Source: a virus
DNA length: 45,309 nt
IMG/VR virus record: IMGVR_UViG_3300048592_000194
Span: 1-45,309 of that record
Reading direction: 5' to 3' (one strand)
The stretch's first letter is position 1. Each line of letters begins with the position of its first letter. The position numbers and the translations under genes were made by a program. The notes beneath the pieces are model-generated. The model saw only the letters and a list, made by a program, of their open reading frames with translations. It was not told the DNA's origin and did no database searches. This document shows, one piece after another, positions 37,110 to 43,782 of the stretch.

Positions 37110-37175
37110 TCCCCAGTGTTCGCCGCGAATCTTCTCTAGCCTTCGGCGGAAGGCGCAACCAAGGAGATTTGATGG

Positions 37176-37274
37176 GTGGAGCGAAACCAGTCGCGGACCG
37201 GGACGCTTGAAGAGATCATCCGGGAACTGAAATTCGCGGCGACCAGGCCGTGGGAGCAGAGGAGCTTGCCTTGA
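37176..37274 (+). CDS. Possible 32-aa ORF
   Basis: GTG start 9 nt after a good ribosome site aaggag (37161-37166). It reads M-E-R-N-Q-S-R-T-G-T-L-E-E-I-I-R-E-L and ends in a TTGA overlap with the next gene. Small, but the ribosome site and coupling are better than chance expectation. Confidence 0.4.
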   Translation: MERNQSRTGTLEEIIRELKFAATRPWEQRSLP

Positions 37275-37735
37275 TATACATTGCCGCCGCCCTGCTCGTC
37301 CTTGTTTGCCTTTGGGCCGGCGTGCGCGACCGCTACGATCATGCCCGCTGGCAGGTCGAGCCGTATTACCCGCGCTATGGCGCGAGCAATTTGCGGGCGC
37401 TGCGTTGGTGGCTGGGCGGGGCGCTGGCGGTTGTCCTGCTGCTGGCCTCGCAGGCCGTTGCGCACGATCATAACCGGCCACACCTAAATGAATGGCTGAA
37501 GTCCCTGCACAGCAAGGGCAAGGTATGGTGCTGCGACGGGACGGACACCGACGAGATCGACGATTGGGAAACCAAGGGCAACCGCTACCGGGTCCGCTTC
37601 CGCGGCATATGGTACGACGTGCCCGAGGAGGCCGTGGTGGACGGGCCGAACAAGAGCGGGACGCCGCTGCTGTGGATGTACAAGGGCTATATGAGCCCGG
37701 CGGTGCGCTGCTTCATGCCGGGCAGCATGACGTAA
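37271..37735 (+). CDS. Membrane/periplasmic protein at the end of the late operon
   Basis: 154 aa from TTG 37271 (GTG 37250 possible). A first membrane span near the N-terminus (I-Y-I-A-A-A-L-L-V-L-V-C-L-W-A) and a second near residue 48 (G-G-A-L-A-V-V-L-L-L-A-S-Q-A-V-A) are followed by a soluble part with W-C-C-D-G-T-D-T-D-E-I-D-D-W-E and R-C-F-M-P-G-S-M-T. The soluble part recalls a conserved exported protein of Bradyrhizobium-type prophages. Stop lies only 7 bp from the convergent leftward operon end. Confidence 0.65.
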   Translation: MIYIAAALLVLVCLWAGVRDRYDHARWQVEPYYPRYGASNLRALRWWLGGALAVVLLLASQAVAHDHNRPHLNEWLKSLHSKGKVWCCDGTDTDEIDDWETKGNRYRVRFRGIWYDVPEEAVVDGPNKSGTPLLWMYKGYMSPAVRCFMPGSMT

Positions 37736-37742
37736 TCTCTCC

Positions 37743-37997
37743 CTAAGAGCGTTTGCGTCGCTTCTGCTTTCGATCAAATTCGTCGTAAGCAAGTTGCACC
37801 AAGCGACGACCGCGCCGGGTCAGATCGTACCCACGGTACAGCCCGGCCTCCTGAAAGACCGATCGTACCGTGCGCCGCTTATGACCTTTGAATAGTAGTT
37901 CTGAGCCGGTCGGCGCGATCACCAAGGCAGCGTGAAATATGGCGAATAGGTTAGCCATGGCTGCGGCATCGCCGGGCTTGAGGTCTTTTTCACGCAT
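37743..37997 (-). CDS. Last gene of the leftward operon, hypothetical
   Basis: 84 aa (MREKDLKPGDAAAMANLFAI...). Helical, with a basic C-terminus (F-D-R-K-Q-K-R-R-K-R-S) and R-G-Y-D-L-T-R-R-G-R-R-L-V-Q-L that could be a winged-helix end. No terminator was found in the 7 bp between it and the convergent late operon, so the two transcripts may overlap. Confidence 0.55.
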   Translation of the reverse strand: MREKDLKPGDAAAMANLFAIFHAALVIAPTGSELLFKGHKRRTVRSVFQEAGLYRGYDLTRRGRRLVQLAYDEFDRKQKRRKRS

Positions 37998-38011
37998 CTT
38001 TCTTTCCTCTC

Positions 38012-38293
38012 CTATGCCAGTTCTCGTTGGGGCAACTGTTCCATCACGACGGAATAGTGGGGGTCGCTATCGTATTCTGCCATAACATCATTAGCCTCGC
38101 TGAAGTTGGCTTCCCATAGCTTCTTCACGATGTCGCCCTCATGATTCCACACCGTCACTTCAAACTTGCCGCGCTCGTCCCAGCCGCAGTCCTCGCAATA
38201 GCGCCACTTCGACCAAATGTGCTGATCGCTATCGGTCAGCGCCTTGACGCGCAATTGCTTGTGGCAATCCGGGCAATTTGGTCGCTTGGGCAT
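38012..38293 (-). CDS. Zinc-ribbon protein
   Basis: 93 aa. An N-terminal C-P-D-C and C-E-D-C-G pair (residues about 7-10 and 33-37) forms a zinc ribbon. The remainder is acidic. One of several small zinc-ribbon proteins in this accessory operon. Specific role unknown. Confidence 0.65.
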   Translation of the reverse strand: MPKRPNCPDCHKQLRVKALTDSDQHIWSKWRYCEDCGWDERGKFEVTVWNHEGDIVKKLWEANFSEANDVMAEYDSDPHYSVVMEQLPQRELA

Positions 38294-38302
38294 GATCCTC
38301 TC

Positions 38303-38500
38303 CTAGGGACGATAAGTAGCGCGCCATTCTTCCTTGCGTTCGAATGGAAACCCATCGCATGGGGCGCAGTACCATCTCGGGAGGTCGCGGATTTCGTTCA
38401 TCCGGTTATCGGCGAACTTGGTGCCGCCAAGACTGTACTCGATCCAGCGGCCGCAATTATCGCAGCAAATGCTGGCGAATGGTCCTCGTATCTTTACCAT
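38303..38500 (-). CDS. Small zinc-binding protein
   Basis: 65 aa from ATG 38500 (MVKIRGPFASICCDNCGRWI...). Cys pairs C-C-D-N-C-G and Y-C-A-P-C-D flank a short loop. The start has a gggaga ribosome site. Function unknown. Confidence 0.6.
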   Translation of the reverse strand: MVKIRGPFASICCDNCGRWIEYSLGGTKFADNRMNEIRDLPRWYCAPCDGFPFERKEEWRATYRP

Positions 38501-38519
38501 TGCTCTTCTCCCCTGAGTG

Positions 38520-39089
38520 TCAGGCTGCATTCTTCTGGCGCTTTAGACCAAAATCGCGAAGCTTGATCTTCGCCTTGCGCCCATCGTTGTGGTGGAAAAC
38601 GATCCCCTCCATGTCCTTCACGGCGAGCCAGTCACGAAGGCCATCGAATGTGCGGGGCACGTTTCCCACATCGCCAGCCAAGCCGTAGCCGTGACCGACC
38701 AGCAAGTGTCTGGTCGCGCGTTCTGGATTGCCTTGGATCTTCGGCCCTAGCAATTCATAGGTGCCGTCCGGGAGAACGGCATCGGCCTCCCAAGCCTCGC
38801 GATGATAGCGGTCCTCGGGGCCCCCGCCGACCGGCATCCAGCCTACCGTCTTGCCGGTCTCCTCGTCATAATCGACAGCATCAAATTCCATGGGAAAGGC
38901 ATCGCCCTTGCGTAGTTCGCGTCGCTTATAGAGCTTGCCCTCGCGAACCAGACAGCATGTTCCATCAACCTTTCGGGTTGCCTTGCCTTCGCCGGCCAAA
39001 ACCCATTCACAGCCGACGTGGACTTGATCGACCACGCGGCTGCGATCACCATTCCAGTCGCGTTCAAAGACGGTCGGTATCTTCTTCAT
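38520..39089 (-). CDS. RNA ligase-like nucleotidyltransferase (DUF5565-like)
   Basis: 189 aa from ATG 39089 (MKKIPTVFERDWNGDRSRVV...). The ligase motif I is A-T-R-K-V-D-G-T-C-C (Lys at about 40, the expected AMP-accepting residue). Motif III-like Y-K-R-R-E-L and G-T-Y-E-L-L-G-P-K follow, with a C-terminal E-G-I-V-F and K-I-K-L motifs IV/V. It resembles the DUF5565/RLIG1-type RNA ligases. It could repair tRNA or other RNA cut by host defences. All five core motifs seem present. Confidence 0.72.
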   Translation of the reverse strand: MKKIPTVFERDWNGDRSRVVDQVHVGCEWVLAGEGKATRKVDGTCCLVREGKLYKRRELRKGDAFPMEFDAVDYDEETGKTVGWMPVGGGPEDRYHREAWEADAVLPDGTYELLGPKIQGNPERATRHLLVGHGYGLAGDVGNVPRTFDGLRDWLAVKDMEGIVFHHNDGRKAKIKLRDFGLKRQKNAA

Positions 39090-39215
39090 TTGGGCTCTCC
39101 AATAGCCGCCCCATGCGGCAGTTCTAAATTCCGATGACTGACCAACTCCAACCAAATCAACGCCTAAGCAGAGCTACCCCTGGGTGAAGGTGACGGCTCG
39201 GGTCATTGGGCGGCT
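39090..39215. other. Intergenic stretch in the accessory operon
   Basis: 126 bp with no convincing ORF. It contains a short GCCGC...GCGGC hairpin (39106-39119) without a T-run on either side. No promoter was recognised. Confidence 0.4.
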
Positions 39216-39440
39216 TCAGGTTGCATCGTTGCGTTCTTTTGTGACTGACGGGGGGTCTGGTAGGGGCATCCAGTGCGTCGGGGGTGTATCCTTGCGCGAC
39301 TTCGCCCAGACACCGAACAGTCTTTCTGACCAGTAATCGACACCAACGCGCGGAATGTAGCTGCCGTCAAACTTCGGGCGGTAGACGATGATGTCCGTTC
39401 CGTCTTTCGGCGCAGTTGAGATCGGCCGCCACTTAGGCAT
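39216..39440 (-). CDS. DUF551-like small protein
   Basis: 74 aa from ATG 39440 (MPKWRPISTAPKDGTDIIVY...). It starts at 39446 if the first ATG is used; 39440 has the better-spaced AGGAG. W-R-P-I-S-T-A-P-K-D-G-T at the start and [10 protein letters not shown] at the end define the DUF551 pattern of phage proteins. A related segment lies within the chimeric protein at 43763-44812. Function unknown. Confidence 0.75.
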   Translation of the reverse strand: MPKWRPISTAPKDGTDIIVYRPKFDGSYIPRVGVDYWSERLFGVWAKSRKDTPPTHWMPLPDPPSVTKERNDAT

Positions 39441-39705
39441 TGTCATTCTCCTGCCGAGAGAGTGCTGGCACAGGTGCCCTGAAATTCAGGGGCCCGGCGC
39501 GAAGATTGGCGCGGTACATCTCAATGCGTTCAGGCAGATTGTTGCCGCGCTCGCCGCTCATTTCGGCGTCTTCCTCAAGGAAACAAGGTTCGCAGAGCGT
39601 GAAGGCGCGTCCCGGCGAATAGATGCCGCTCTCGCCAAGGCAATCCCGTTCAGGGTTGACTCGAACCCGGCAGCGAGCGCACATGCTCCCCATTGCGTAA
39701 TACAT
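39433..39705 (-). CDS. Zinc-finger-like hypothetical protein
   Basis: 90 aa (MYYAMGSMCARCRVRVNPER...; a later Met, at residue 5 or 8, is possible). Cys pairs C-A-R-C and C-E-P-C (residues about 9-12 and 38-41) suggest a zinc site. The start region lacks a strong ribosome site. Function unknown. Confidence 0.55.
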   Translation of the reverse strand: MYYAMGSMCARCRVRVNPERDCLGESGIYSPGRAFTLCEPCFLEEDAEMSGERGNNLPERIEMYRANLRAGPLNFRAPVPALSRQENDNA

Positions 39706-39710
39706 CTTGG

Positions 39711-39965
39711 CTACCCTTCAGCCGCCATCAGGCACTCGGGCCTGTGCTTGAACCCGATGGGGGTTTGAGAGAGCGCTTGACAGTATTCGCACTGCCAAAA
39801 AGGCGAGCGCGGCCCCAAGAGGCGTACGGAACGGCTTTCCAGTGTCCTGCGTAGTTTTTCGAGATGGTCGGCAACCTCGTGGATTGCCTGGCGCGAAGTC
39901 AGCACCATAACGCCATCTTCATCGGCCTGCTGATAAGACAGTAGGGCTTTTAGAGCTTCGCTCAT
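39711..39965 (-). CDS. Small protein with C-terminal zinc knuckle
   Basis: 84 aa (MSEALKALLSYQQADEDGVM...). A helical N-terminal half and a C-terminal C-E-Y-C...H-R-P-E-C pattern. ATGA overlap with the upstream gene. Function unknown. Confidence 0.6.
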   Translation of the reverse strand: MSEALKALLSYQQADEDGVMVLTSRQAIHEVADHLEKLRRTLESRSVRLLGPRSPFWQCEYCQALSQTPIGFKHRPECLMAAEG

Positions 39966-40225
39966 GGTTGTTTTTCCTGCAAAGAGACTTCCGACGCCGT
40001 TTCGGGATTTGGTTTCAATTCGCGAATGCGCTTGTCCAAAATCCACACCATGTCCTCACCCATGCCGACGCTCGGCTGCGGCAGTAGGCGCAGCACACGA
40101 ACGAGGTTGTCGTAAGCGTCGGCCTTCGGTTCGAGGCGCGCGATAACTGCCCGAAGGCTCAAAATCTCTTGCTTGCAGCGGTTCATCATCTGGATGGCTT
40201 CGGCGTTGTTCATTTCTGGCGGCAT
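39962..40225 (-). CDS. Small coiled-coil protein downstream of the TIR cassette
   Basis: 87 aa (MPPEMNNAEAIQMMNRCKQE...), predicted helical (R-A-V-I-A-R-L-E-P-K-A-D). Its ribosome site (AGGAG) is partly provided by the last bases of the 8-bp duplication left by the element at 40243-41058, so the insertion did not destroy its translation signal. Confidence 0.6.
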   Translation of the reverse strand: MPPEMNNAEAIQMMNRCKQEILSLRAVIARLEPKADAYDNLVRVLRLLPQPSVGMGEDMVWILDKRIRELKPNPETASEVSLQEKQP

Positions 40226-40234
40226 CGCCGTCTC

Positions 40235-40242
40235 CTAGTTGT
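40235..40242 (+). repeat. 8-bp target-site duplication, left copy
   Basis: ctagttgt, immediately outside the left terminal inverted repeat; identical to 41059-41066. Confidence 0.85.
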
Positions 40243-41058
40243 CATGCTTATCCGGTTGCCACACACAGGCGAAAAATGACCCCACATCTTGTGTCCCCTT
40301 CATGGTCTACCTGTAGTGTTGAACGGGCGACCGTAGACCGCTTCGCAAACGCGGCGACACAGGCCGATGTCAAAGCGGTCGTCGGTTCGCACCCCGCTTT
40401 CCATGTCGATCCAGTAAGGCCCGCGCGCGGCTATCTGGTCGATCACGGCGCGCACGTTGTCGGGGCCGATGCCGCCTGCATAGCCGACGTGGCGGCCGGG
40501 ATGGGCGGGCCATTTGGCGGGCGCTACGCCCCGCCCGCCAGAGGCATCAAAGAGCCAGTCAATCGACGTGTCTTTCGGGAACACCGCCGCGCGTGTCTGT
40601 GCGATGCAGCGCGGTCCCCAGCCTTTTCGGAAGGTATTGATGCGGATCGAGTCCGGTGCGCGGTGATTGACCTGAATTCGCTTGAAAATGCCAAGGTCAA
40701 CCGGGATTTGCTTCACGATGTCATCCAGCCGACCTTCCATGATCGCCCGGCTGTAGTCGCCGCAAAGGTGCGCTGCGAGGCGAAGCCCGCTCCAAGCAAA
40801 CCGGGATTGTGCTTCGCCGCCGGGGTAGCGCGGGTCAGTACCTTGCCGCGCTGGGCTAAAGAGAATGCCCCACTCAATCGGGTAGCCCTTCGACAGCGCG
40901 ATCATTTCGCGCACGTCGGTATGGTCGTCCGCGCCCGTGAACGTGATGAAGGTGGGCACCACGGGCAACACCTCTACAGGTGGTGCCCCGCGTTCCGCCG
41001 AAGTCTCTTTTCTAGTCGTCAACATCTAGTACCCGTGTGTGGCAACCGGATAAGCATG
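40243..41058. mobile_element. TIR/TSD-bounded 816-bp cassette without transposase
   Basis: Perfect 24-bp inverted repeats at 40243-40266 and 41035-41058 (outer end catgcttatccgg). They are flanked by an 8-bp direct repeat (ctagttgt) at 40235-40242 and 41059-41066. Only one gene lies inside, a TrpF-like protein occupying 726 of 816 bp; no transposase or integrase is seen. It lies exactly between the TAG of the upstream gene and the ribosome site of the next, so neither neighbour is damaged. Probably moved by enzymes supplied in trans. Inverted-repeat structure could also allow inversion of the segment. Confidence 0.85.
40300..41025 (-). CDS. TrpF-like (phosphoribosylanthranilate isomerase-type) TIM-barrel protein
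   Basis: 241 aa. Barrel-type strands V-V-P-T-F-I-T-F-T-G-A-D-D, I-E-W-G-I-L-F-S, R-I-Q-V-N-H, C-I-A-Q-T-R and H-V-G-Y-A-G-G-I-G-P-D-N-V lead to Y-W-I-D-M-E-S-G-V-R-T-D-D-R-F-D-I. The last part matches the TrpF phosphate-binding end (G-I-x-P-x-N, S-G-V-R). Similar proteins occur in diverse phage genomes with unknown function; no other tryptophan genes are present here. It is the only gene in the TIR cassette. The ATG at 41025 has no strong ribosome site, and a later start is possible. Confidence 0.7.
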   Translation of the reverse strand: MLTTRKETSAERGAPPVEVLPVVPTFITFTGADDHTDVREMIALSKGYPIEWGILFSPARQGTDPRYPGGEAQSRFAWSGLRLAAHLCGDYSRAIMEGRLDDIVKQIPVDLGIFKRIQVNHRAPDSIRINTFRKGWGPRCIAQTRAAVFPKDTSIDWLFDASGGRGVAPAKWPAHPGRHVGYAGGIGPDNVRAVIDQIAARGPYWIDMESGVRTDDRFDIGLCRRVCEAVYGRPFNTTGRP

Positions 41059-41066
41059 CTAGTTGT
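41059..41066 (+). repeat. 8-bp target-site duplication, right copy
   Basis: ctagttgt, immediately outside the right inverted repeat. Its first three bases are the (minus-strand) TAG stop of the 41059-41391 gene. Confidence 0.85.
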
Positions 41067-41391
41067 TAAGTTTCAGCCCAAAAAGCTCGCGCATTTCCGG
41101 CGGCAATTGCTTCGCAGCCTCCTGTCCTGACGGGCTACGCGCCCATTCGTCGCTTTCCTCTTTTGTGGCGTCGAACTCGCCGTTCGCGACGCGGGCAGCA
41201 AATTTAGTGAAGCCAGCCGCGGTCAGTTCCGAATAGAGTTGGGTGATCGGGCAGACATGGGTGTCGGCGTAGTCGTCAAACTCGCCCGTCTCCGCGCGTT
41301 TCGCGAAAGCCTCATACTTATCCGCATTGCCCGGCGAGGCTATCGCGGCAATCTTTCGAAGCTCGGCAGCCAACTTATCGCGCGTCCTCAT
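41059..41391 (-). CDS. Hypothetical protein upstream of the TIR cassette
   Basis: 110 aa from ATG 41391 (MRTRDKLAAELRKIAAIASP...). Helical, with A-K-R-A-E-T-G-E-F-D-D-Y-A-D and a similar A-R-V-A-N-G-E-F-D-A-T later, i.e. a weak internal repeat. Ends G-L-K-L-N-N at the TAG that forms part of the target duplication. Function unknown. Confidence 0.65.
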   Translation of the reverse strand: MRTRDKLAAELRKIAAIASPGNADKYEAFAKRAETGEFDDYADTHVCPITQLYSELTAAGFTKFAARVANGEFDATKEESDEWARSPSGQEAAKQLPPEMRELFGLKLNN

Positions 41392-42428
41392 GGCTTGTCG
41401 CTTTCCTGTGAGACGAGCGGCATGTCGTCGTGGGTGACGCCATCGAGGAGGCGTCCAGCGGCCTTCTTGCCGAAATGTTCGATGAACGCCGCGCCGGTTT
41501 CGGGATACAATTCCTCTGCCTTTGCGACGCGCGGGTGCTCTCGCAGAGTGCACCATCCGCTGCGAGGATTGCCGGCGGCTTGCTCTGGCGTTGACGGTGC
41601 CCATGCGCCCCACTGCTTGAAGAAAAATGGCACGCCGATCAGCGCGCATTGATCTCGCAGTGCTCGCGCCCATGATGGGTGCATTGGTCTCGCGTCCGGG
41701 CCTGACTCGCCGCCGCAAATCACCCAGTCGGGAAACATTTTGATCGGATGGTCGAGCGTCAGCGCCATGGATTGCAGGTTGAGCGGACCGAGTGCCGGCT
41801 CGTAGCTGATGAACCGCACCGCGGCCGGCGTGCTCGCCAGATGCGGCCACCGCTCATCGTATTCCTTCTGACGTTCGGTGGAGACGCCGAGCCAGACGTT
41901 GGGGAGGGGCCACGGGGTGACGGCTTCCAAGGCTCGCGACGCCATGTCTTTGGCGTCGTCACCGTGCAGATCGAGCAGCAGGCAATAGGCTTGATGCTGT
42001 ATTTCGTAGCGAGGGCTTCCAGGCTCCTCTAAGCGGACAAAATAATTCCGCATCCGCTCCGCCCGCTTCGTCAGCACCTGGAACGTATGCTGCGGGCAGA
42101 GCGCCATGACAGCGAATACTTGATCGATCAGACTATCATCAAAAACCTCGTAGAACAGATCGCTCATTGAATTGACGAAATAGGTCGTCGGCGTCTTTCG
42201 ACGCAATGGCGCAAGCAACGCATGAGGCGATGCGCGCACAGTGCCGCGCCAAACCGGCCCGGCATTGCTCGGCTTCGTCAGGCCCTTGTAAAGCGGCTGG
42301 CCCATCGCGTCGAGGCGCGCGGCCATCTTCATCGCATAGCAGTTGGTGCAGCCGGGAGATAGGACGGCGCAGCCGGCGAACGGATTCCAAGTGTGGCCCG
42401 TCCACTCGATGTTCGATTTCCCGGCCAT
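41388..42428 (-). CDS. Phage Gp37/Gp68 family protein (DUF5131)
   Basis: 346 aa from ATG 42428. Starts MAGKSNIEWTGHTWNPFAGC, followed by S-P-G-C-T-N-C-Y-A-M, the diagnostic W-N-P-x-x-G-C...S-P-G-C-x-x-C-Y-A Cys motif, which resembles a radical-SAM/Fe-S binding site. Further blocks are T-Y-F-V-N-S-M-S-D-L-F-Y, T-F-Q-V-L-T-K-R-A-E-R-M, W-L-G-V-S-T-E-R-Q, R-F-I-S-Y-E-P-A-L-G and W-V-I-C-G-G-E-S-G-P-D-A-R-P. The substrate of this phage family is not known. Co-transcribed in the PL accessory operon. Confidence 0.85.
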   Translation of the reverse strand: MAGKSNIEWTGHTWNPFAGCAVLSPGCTNCYAMKMAARLDAMGQPLYKGLTKPSNAGPVWRGTVRASPHALLAPLRRKTPTTYFVNSMSDLFYEVFDDSLIDQVFAVMALCPQHTFQVLTKRAERMRNYFVRLEEPGSPRYEIQHQAYCLLLDLHGDDAKDMASRALEAVTPWPLPNVWLGVSTERQKEYDERWPHLASTPAAVRFISYEPALGPLNLQSMALTLDHPIKMFPDWVICGGESGPDARPMHPSWARALRDQCALIGVPFFFKQWGAWAPSTPEQAAGNPRSGWCTLREHPRVAKAEELYPETGAAFIEHFGKKAAGRLLDGVTHDDMPLVSQESDKP

Positions 42429-42706
42429 CAACCTTTGCCCTCTTCTGAAACTAACGCGGCGTCGGGCGGCGAGAAGCCCAAGGCGACATCAATGGCCGCA
42501 GCCCAAGCTCCGCGCACACCGCCCTTGGTTTCCATTAGTGCCTTGTTGAAAGCCGCCACCATGTCGTCGGTCGGGTCGCGCATTTTCATAACTGCGGCGA
42601 AGGACAGCCCGTACACTAGCCCTACTGCGCTGTATCCGCTGACCTTGAGGTCGCCATCCAGGCCCTTGCCGATCGCACCCGCGATTCGTTCAATCATCTC
42701 GGTCAT
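42428..42706 (-). CDS. Small hypothetical, paralogue of the 10820 gene
   Basis: 92 aa (MTEMIERIAGAIGKGLDGDL...). Clearly related to the rightward protein at 10820-11086 over the N-terminal half. The start region (42701-42722) repeats the region around 43761-43782 exactly for 22 bp. Stop shares a base with the DUF5131 ATG. Confidence 0.65.
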   Translation of the reverse strand: MTEMIERIAGAIGKGLDGDLKVSGYSAVGLVYGLSFAAVMKMRDPTDDMVAAFNKALMETKGGVRGAWAAAIDVALGFSPPDAALVSEEGKG

Positions 42707-42722
42707 CGTTGCTCCTCGTGAA
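42701..42722 (-). repeat. 22-bp repeat covering a translation start, copy 1
   Basis: Minus strand carries the ribosome site gaggagcaacg and ATGACC start. The identical 22 bp is found at 43761-43782, where it overlaps the start of the small zinc-ribbon gene and the end of the chimeric methyltransferase. Confidence 0.9.
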
Positions 42723-42731
42723 GGGGTGCGG

Positions 42732-43226
42732 TCATGCGGCTTTCCGGTAGCCGGTCATCATGATGTAGCCAGCGCCCGCCGCGCGCTGCGCTTCTTCACC
42801 CTTCATGCCGAACAGGGCGGGCGTGATGACATCCCAGAGACCGAGCACCTTGCCGAGTGCGAACAGCTGAAAGGCTGCGCCTTGATCGCCGATTTCAGCG
42901 CCGACCGCGATATAAGACGGTCCGCTGGCGAGGGATGCGGGATCGGGCCACGAGTTCAGGATTTCGATCAGATCGGCCCTGTGGCCTTCTGCCTTCGCCT
43001 TATCCACGCCGATGACCAGAAATTCGAGATCGATCTTTTCAAGGTCAGGCTTAGCCTCAGAGATGGCCGGCATCATGTCGAACGTCACGACGCCGCCCGG
43101 AAACTTGTCCGACTCCACACCAGCCTTGATCGCATCGACAAGCTCTTTGTCGCCGTGAATGACCTCGCCTTTGCGAAGCTGGATGGTCGTCTCGTTCAGG
43201 ATTTTGTAGAGGCGATCGTAATTCAT
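42732..43226 (-). CDS. Hypothetical protein
   Basis: 164 aa from ATG 43226 (MNYDRLYKILNETTIQLRKG...). Mixed alpha/beta with V-V-T-F-D-M-M-P-A-I and a Gly-rich C-terminal stretch (F-Q-L-F-A-L-G-K-V-L-G-L-W). ATGA overlap with the DUF4326 gene. No family recognised. Confidence 0.6.
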   Translation of the reverse strand: MNYDRLYKILNETTIQLRKGEVIHGDKELVDAIKAGVESDKFPGGVVTFDMMPAISEAKPDLEKIDLEFLVIGVDKAKAEGHRADLIEILNSWPDPASLASGPSYIAVGAEIGDQGAAFQLFALGKVLGLWDVITPALFGMKGEEAQRAAGAGYIMMTGYRKAA

Positions 43227-43585
43227 GGCCGCTCCTTTGTCGCATGGTGGATTTCTTGGAAAGGGATTTCCGCGTTCGCCAGCTCGAGCAGTACCGCTGC
43301 ATGACAGCAGTCCGGCTCGTATGGCTGAGTTGGCAGCGGACAGAAACATGCGAGATTTTTCCCGCGCAGCTCGGCTTGGGCGGCGGCAATTAGTTTTTCA
43401 TTGTCGATAGCGACGGACCGGAAAAGCTGCCAAGCGTGGCGCTGATCTCGCACCTTCGCAGTGTAAGCGCCGCCGGCCCTGCCGACGATAAATGGGTTCC
43501 CCCACTTTGTCGGGCGGCCGACATAGACCGTGTTCGGCGGCATCTTCCAGCCTTTTACCCGCTTGCGCTGGATGCGTTCAGGCAT
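43223..43585 (-). CDS. DUF4326 domain protein
   Basis: 120 aa from ATG 43585 (MPERIQRKRVKGWKMPPNTV...). V-Y-V-G-R-P-T-K-W-G-N-P-F near the start and L-R-G-K-N-L-A-C-F-C-P-L near residue 80, with C-H-A-A-V-L-L-E-L-A-N after it, are the DUF4326 signature, a family of unknown function common in phages. The conserved Cys/His could bind a metal. Start overlaps the upstream gene by 8 bp. Confidence 0.8.
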   Translation of the reverse strand: MPERIQRKRVKGWKMPPNTVYVGRPTKWGNPFIVGRAGGAYTAKVRDQRHAWQLFRSVAIDNEKLIAAAQAELRGKNLACFCPLPTQPYEPDCCHAAVLLELANAEIPFQEIHHATKERP

Positions 43586-43766
43586 CGCGTTGATCCTCTG
43601 AAACGTGCGCGTCTCGCTCTTGCGTCTTGTCAAAATACTTTCCGCATTTGTCGTCCGGACAATAGGTGTACGCACCATATCCGCCGCCAGCGAGGCCGAA
43701 TCCGACCTCAAGTGCCGTGCCGCAATGCGGGCACTCGCCGCGCTTCAATCTCTCTGCTGGGGTCAT
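43578..43766 (-). CDS. Small zinc-ribbon protein
   Basis: 62 aa ([20 protein letters not shown]...). C-P-H-C and C-P-D-D-K-C pairs form a zinc ribbon. Start overlaps the methyltransferase-like stop (ATGA) and lies in the 22-bp repeat. Function unknown. Confidence 0.65.
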   Translation of the reverse strand: MTPAERLKRGECPHCGTALEVGFGLAGGGYGAYTYCPDDKCGKYFDKTQERDAHVSEDQRDA

Positions 43767-43782
43767 CGTTGCTCCTCGTGAA
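43761..43782 (-). repeat. 22-bp repeat covering a translation start, copy 2
   Basis: Identical to 42701-42722; 1060 bp apart in the same orientation. Confidence 0.9.

Noticed and set aside
37736-37742. Terminator between the converging late and leftward operons
   Set aside because: Only 7 bp separate the stop codons and no stem with T-run is found on either strand nearby.
40276-41130. 284-aa rightward ORF through the TIR cassette, considered as a possible transposase
   Set aside because: No DDE, HUH or serine/tyrosine recombinase motif; it is the complement of the TrpF-like gene and extends through both inverted repeats.
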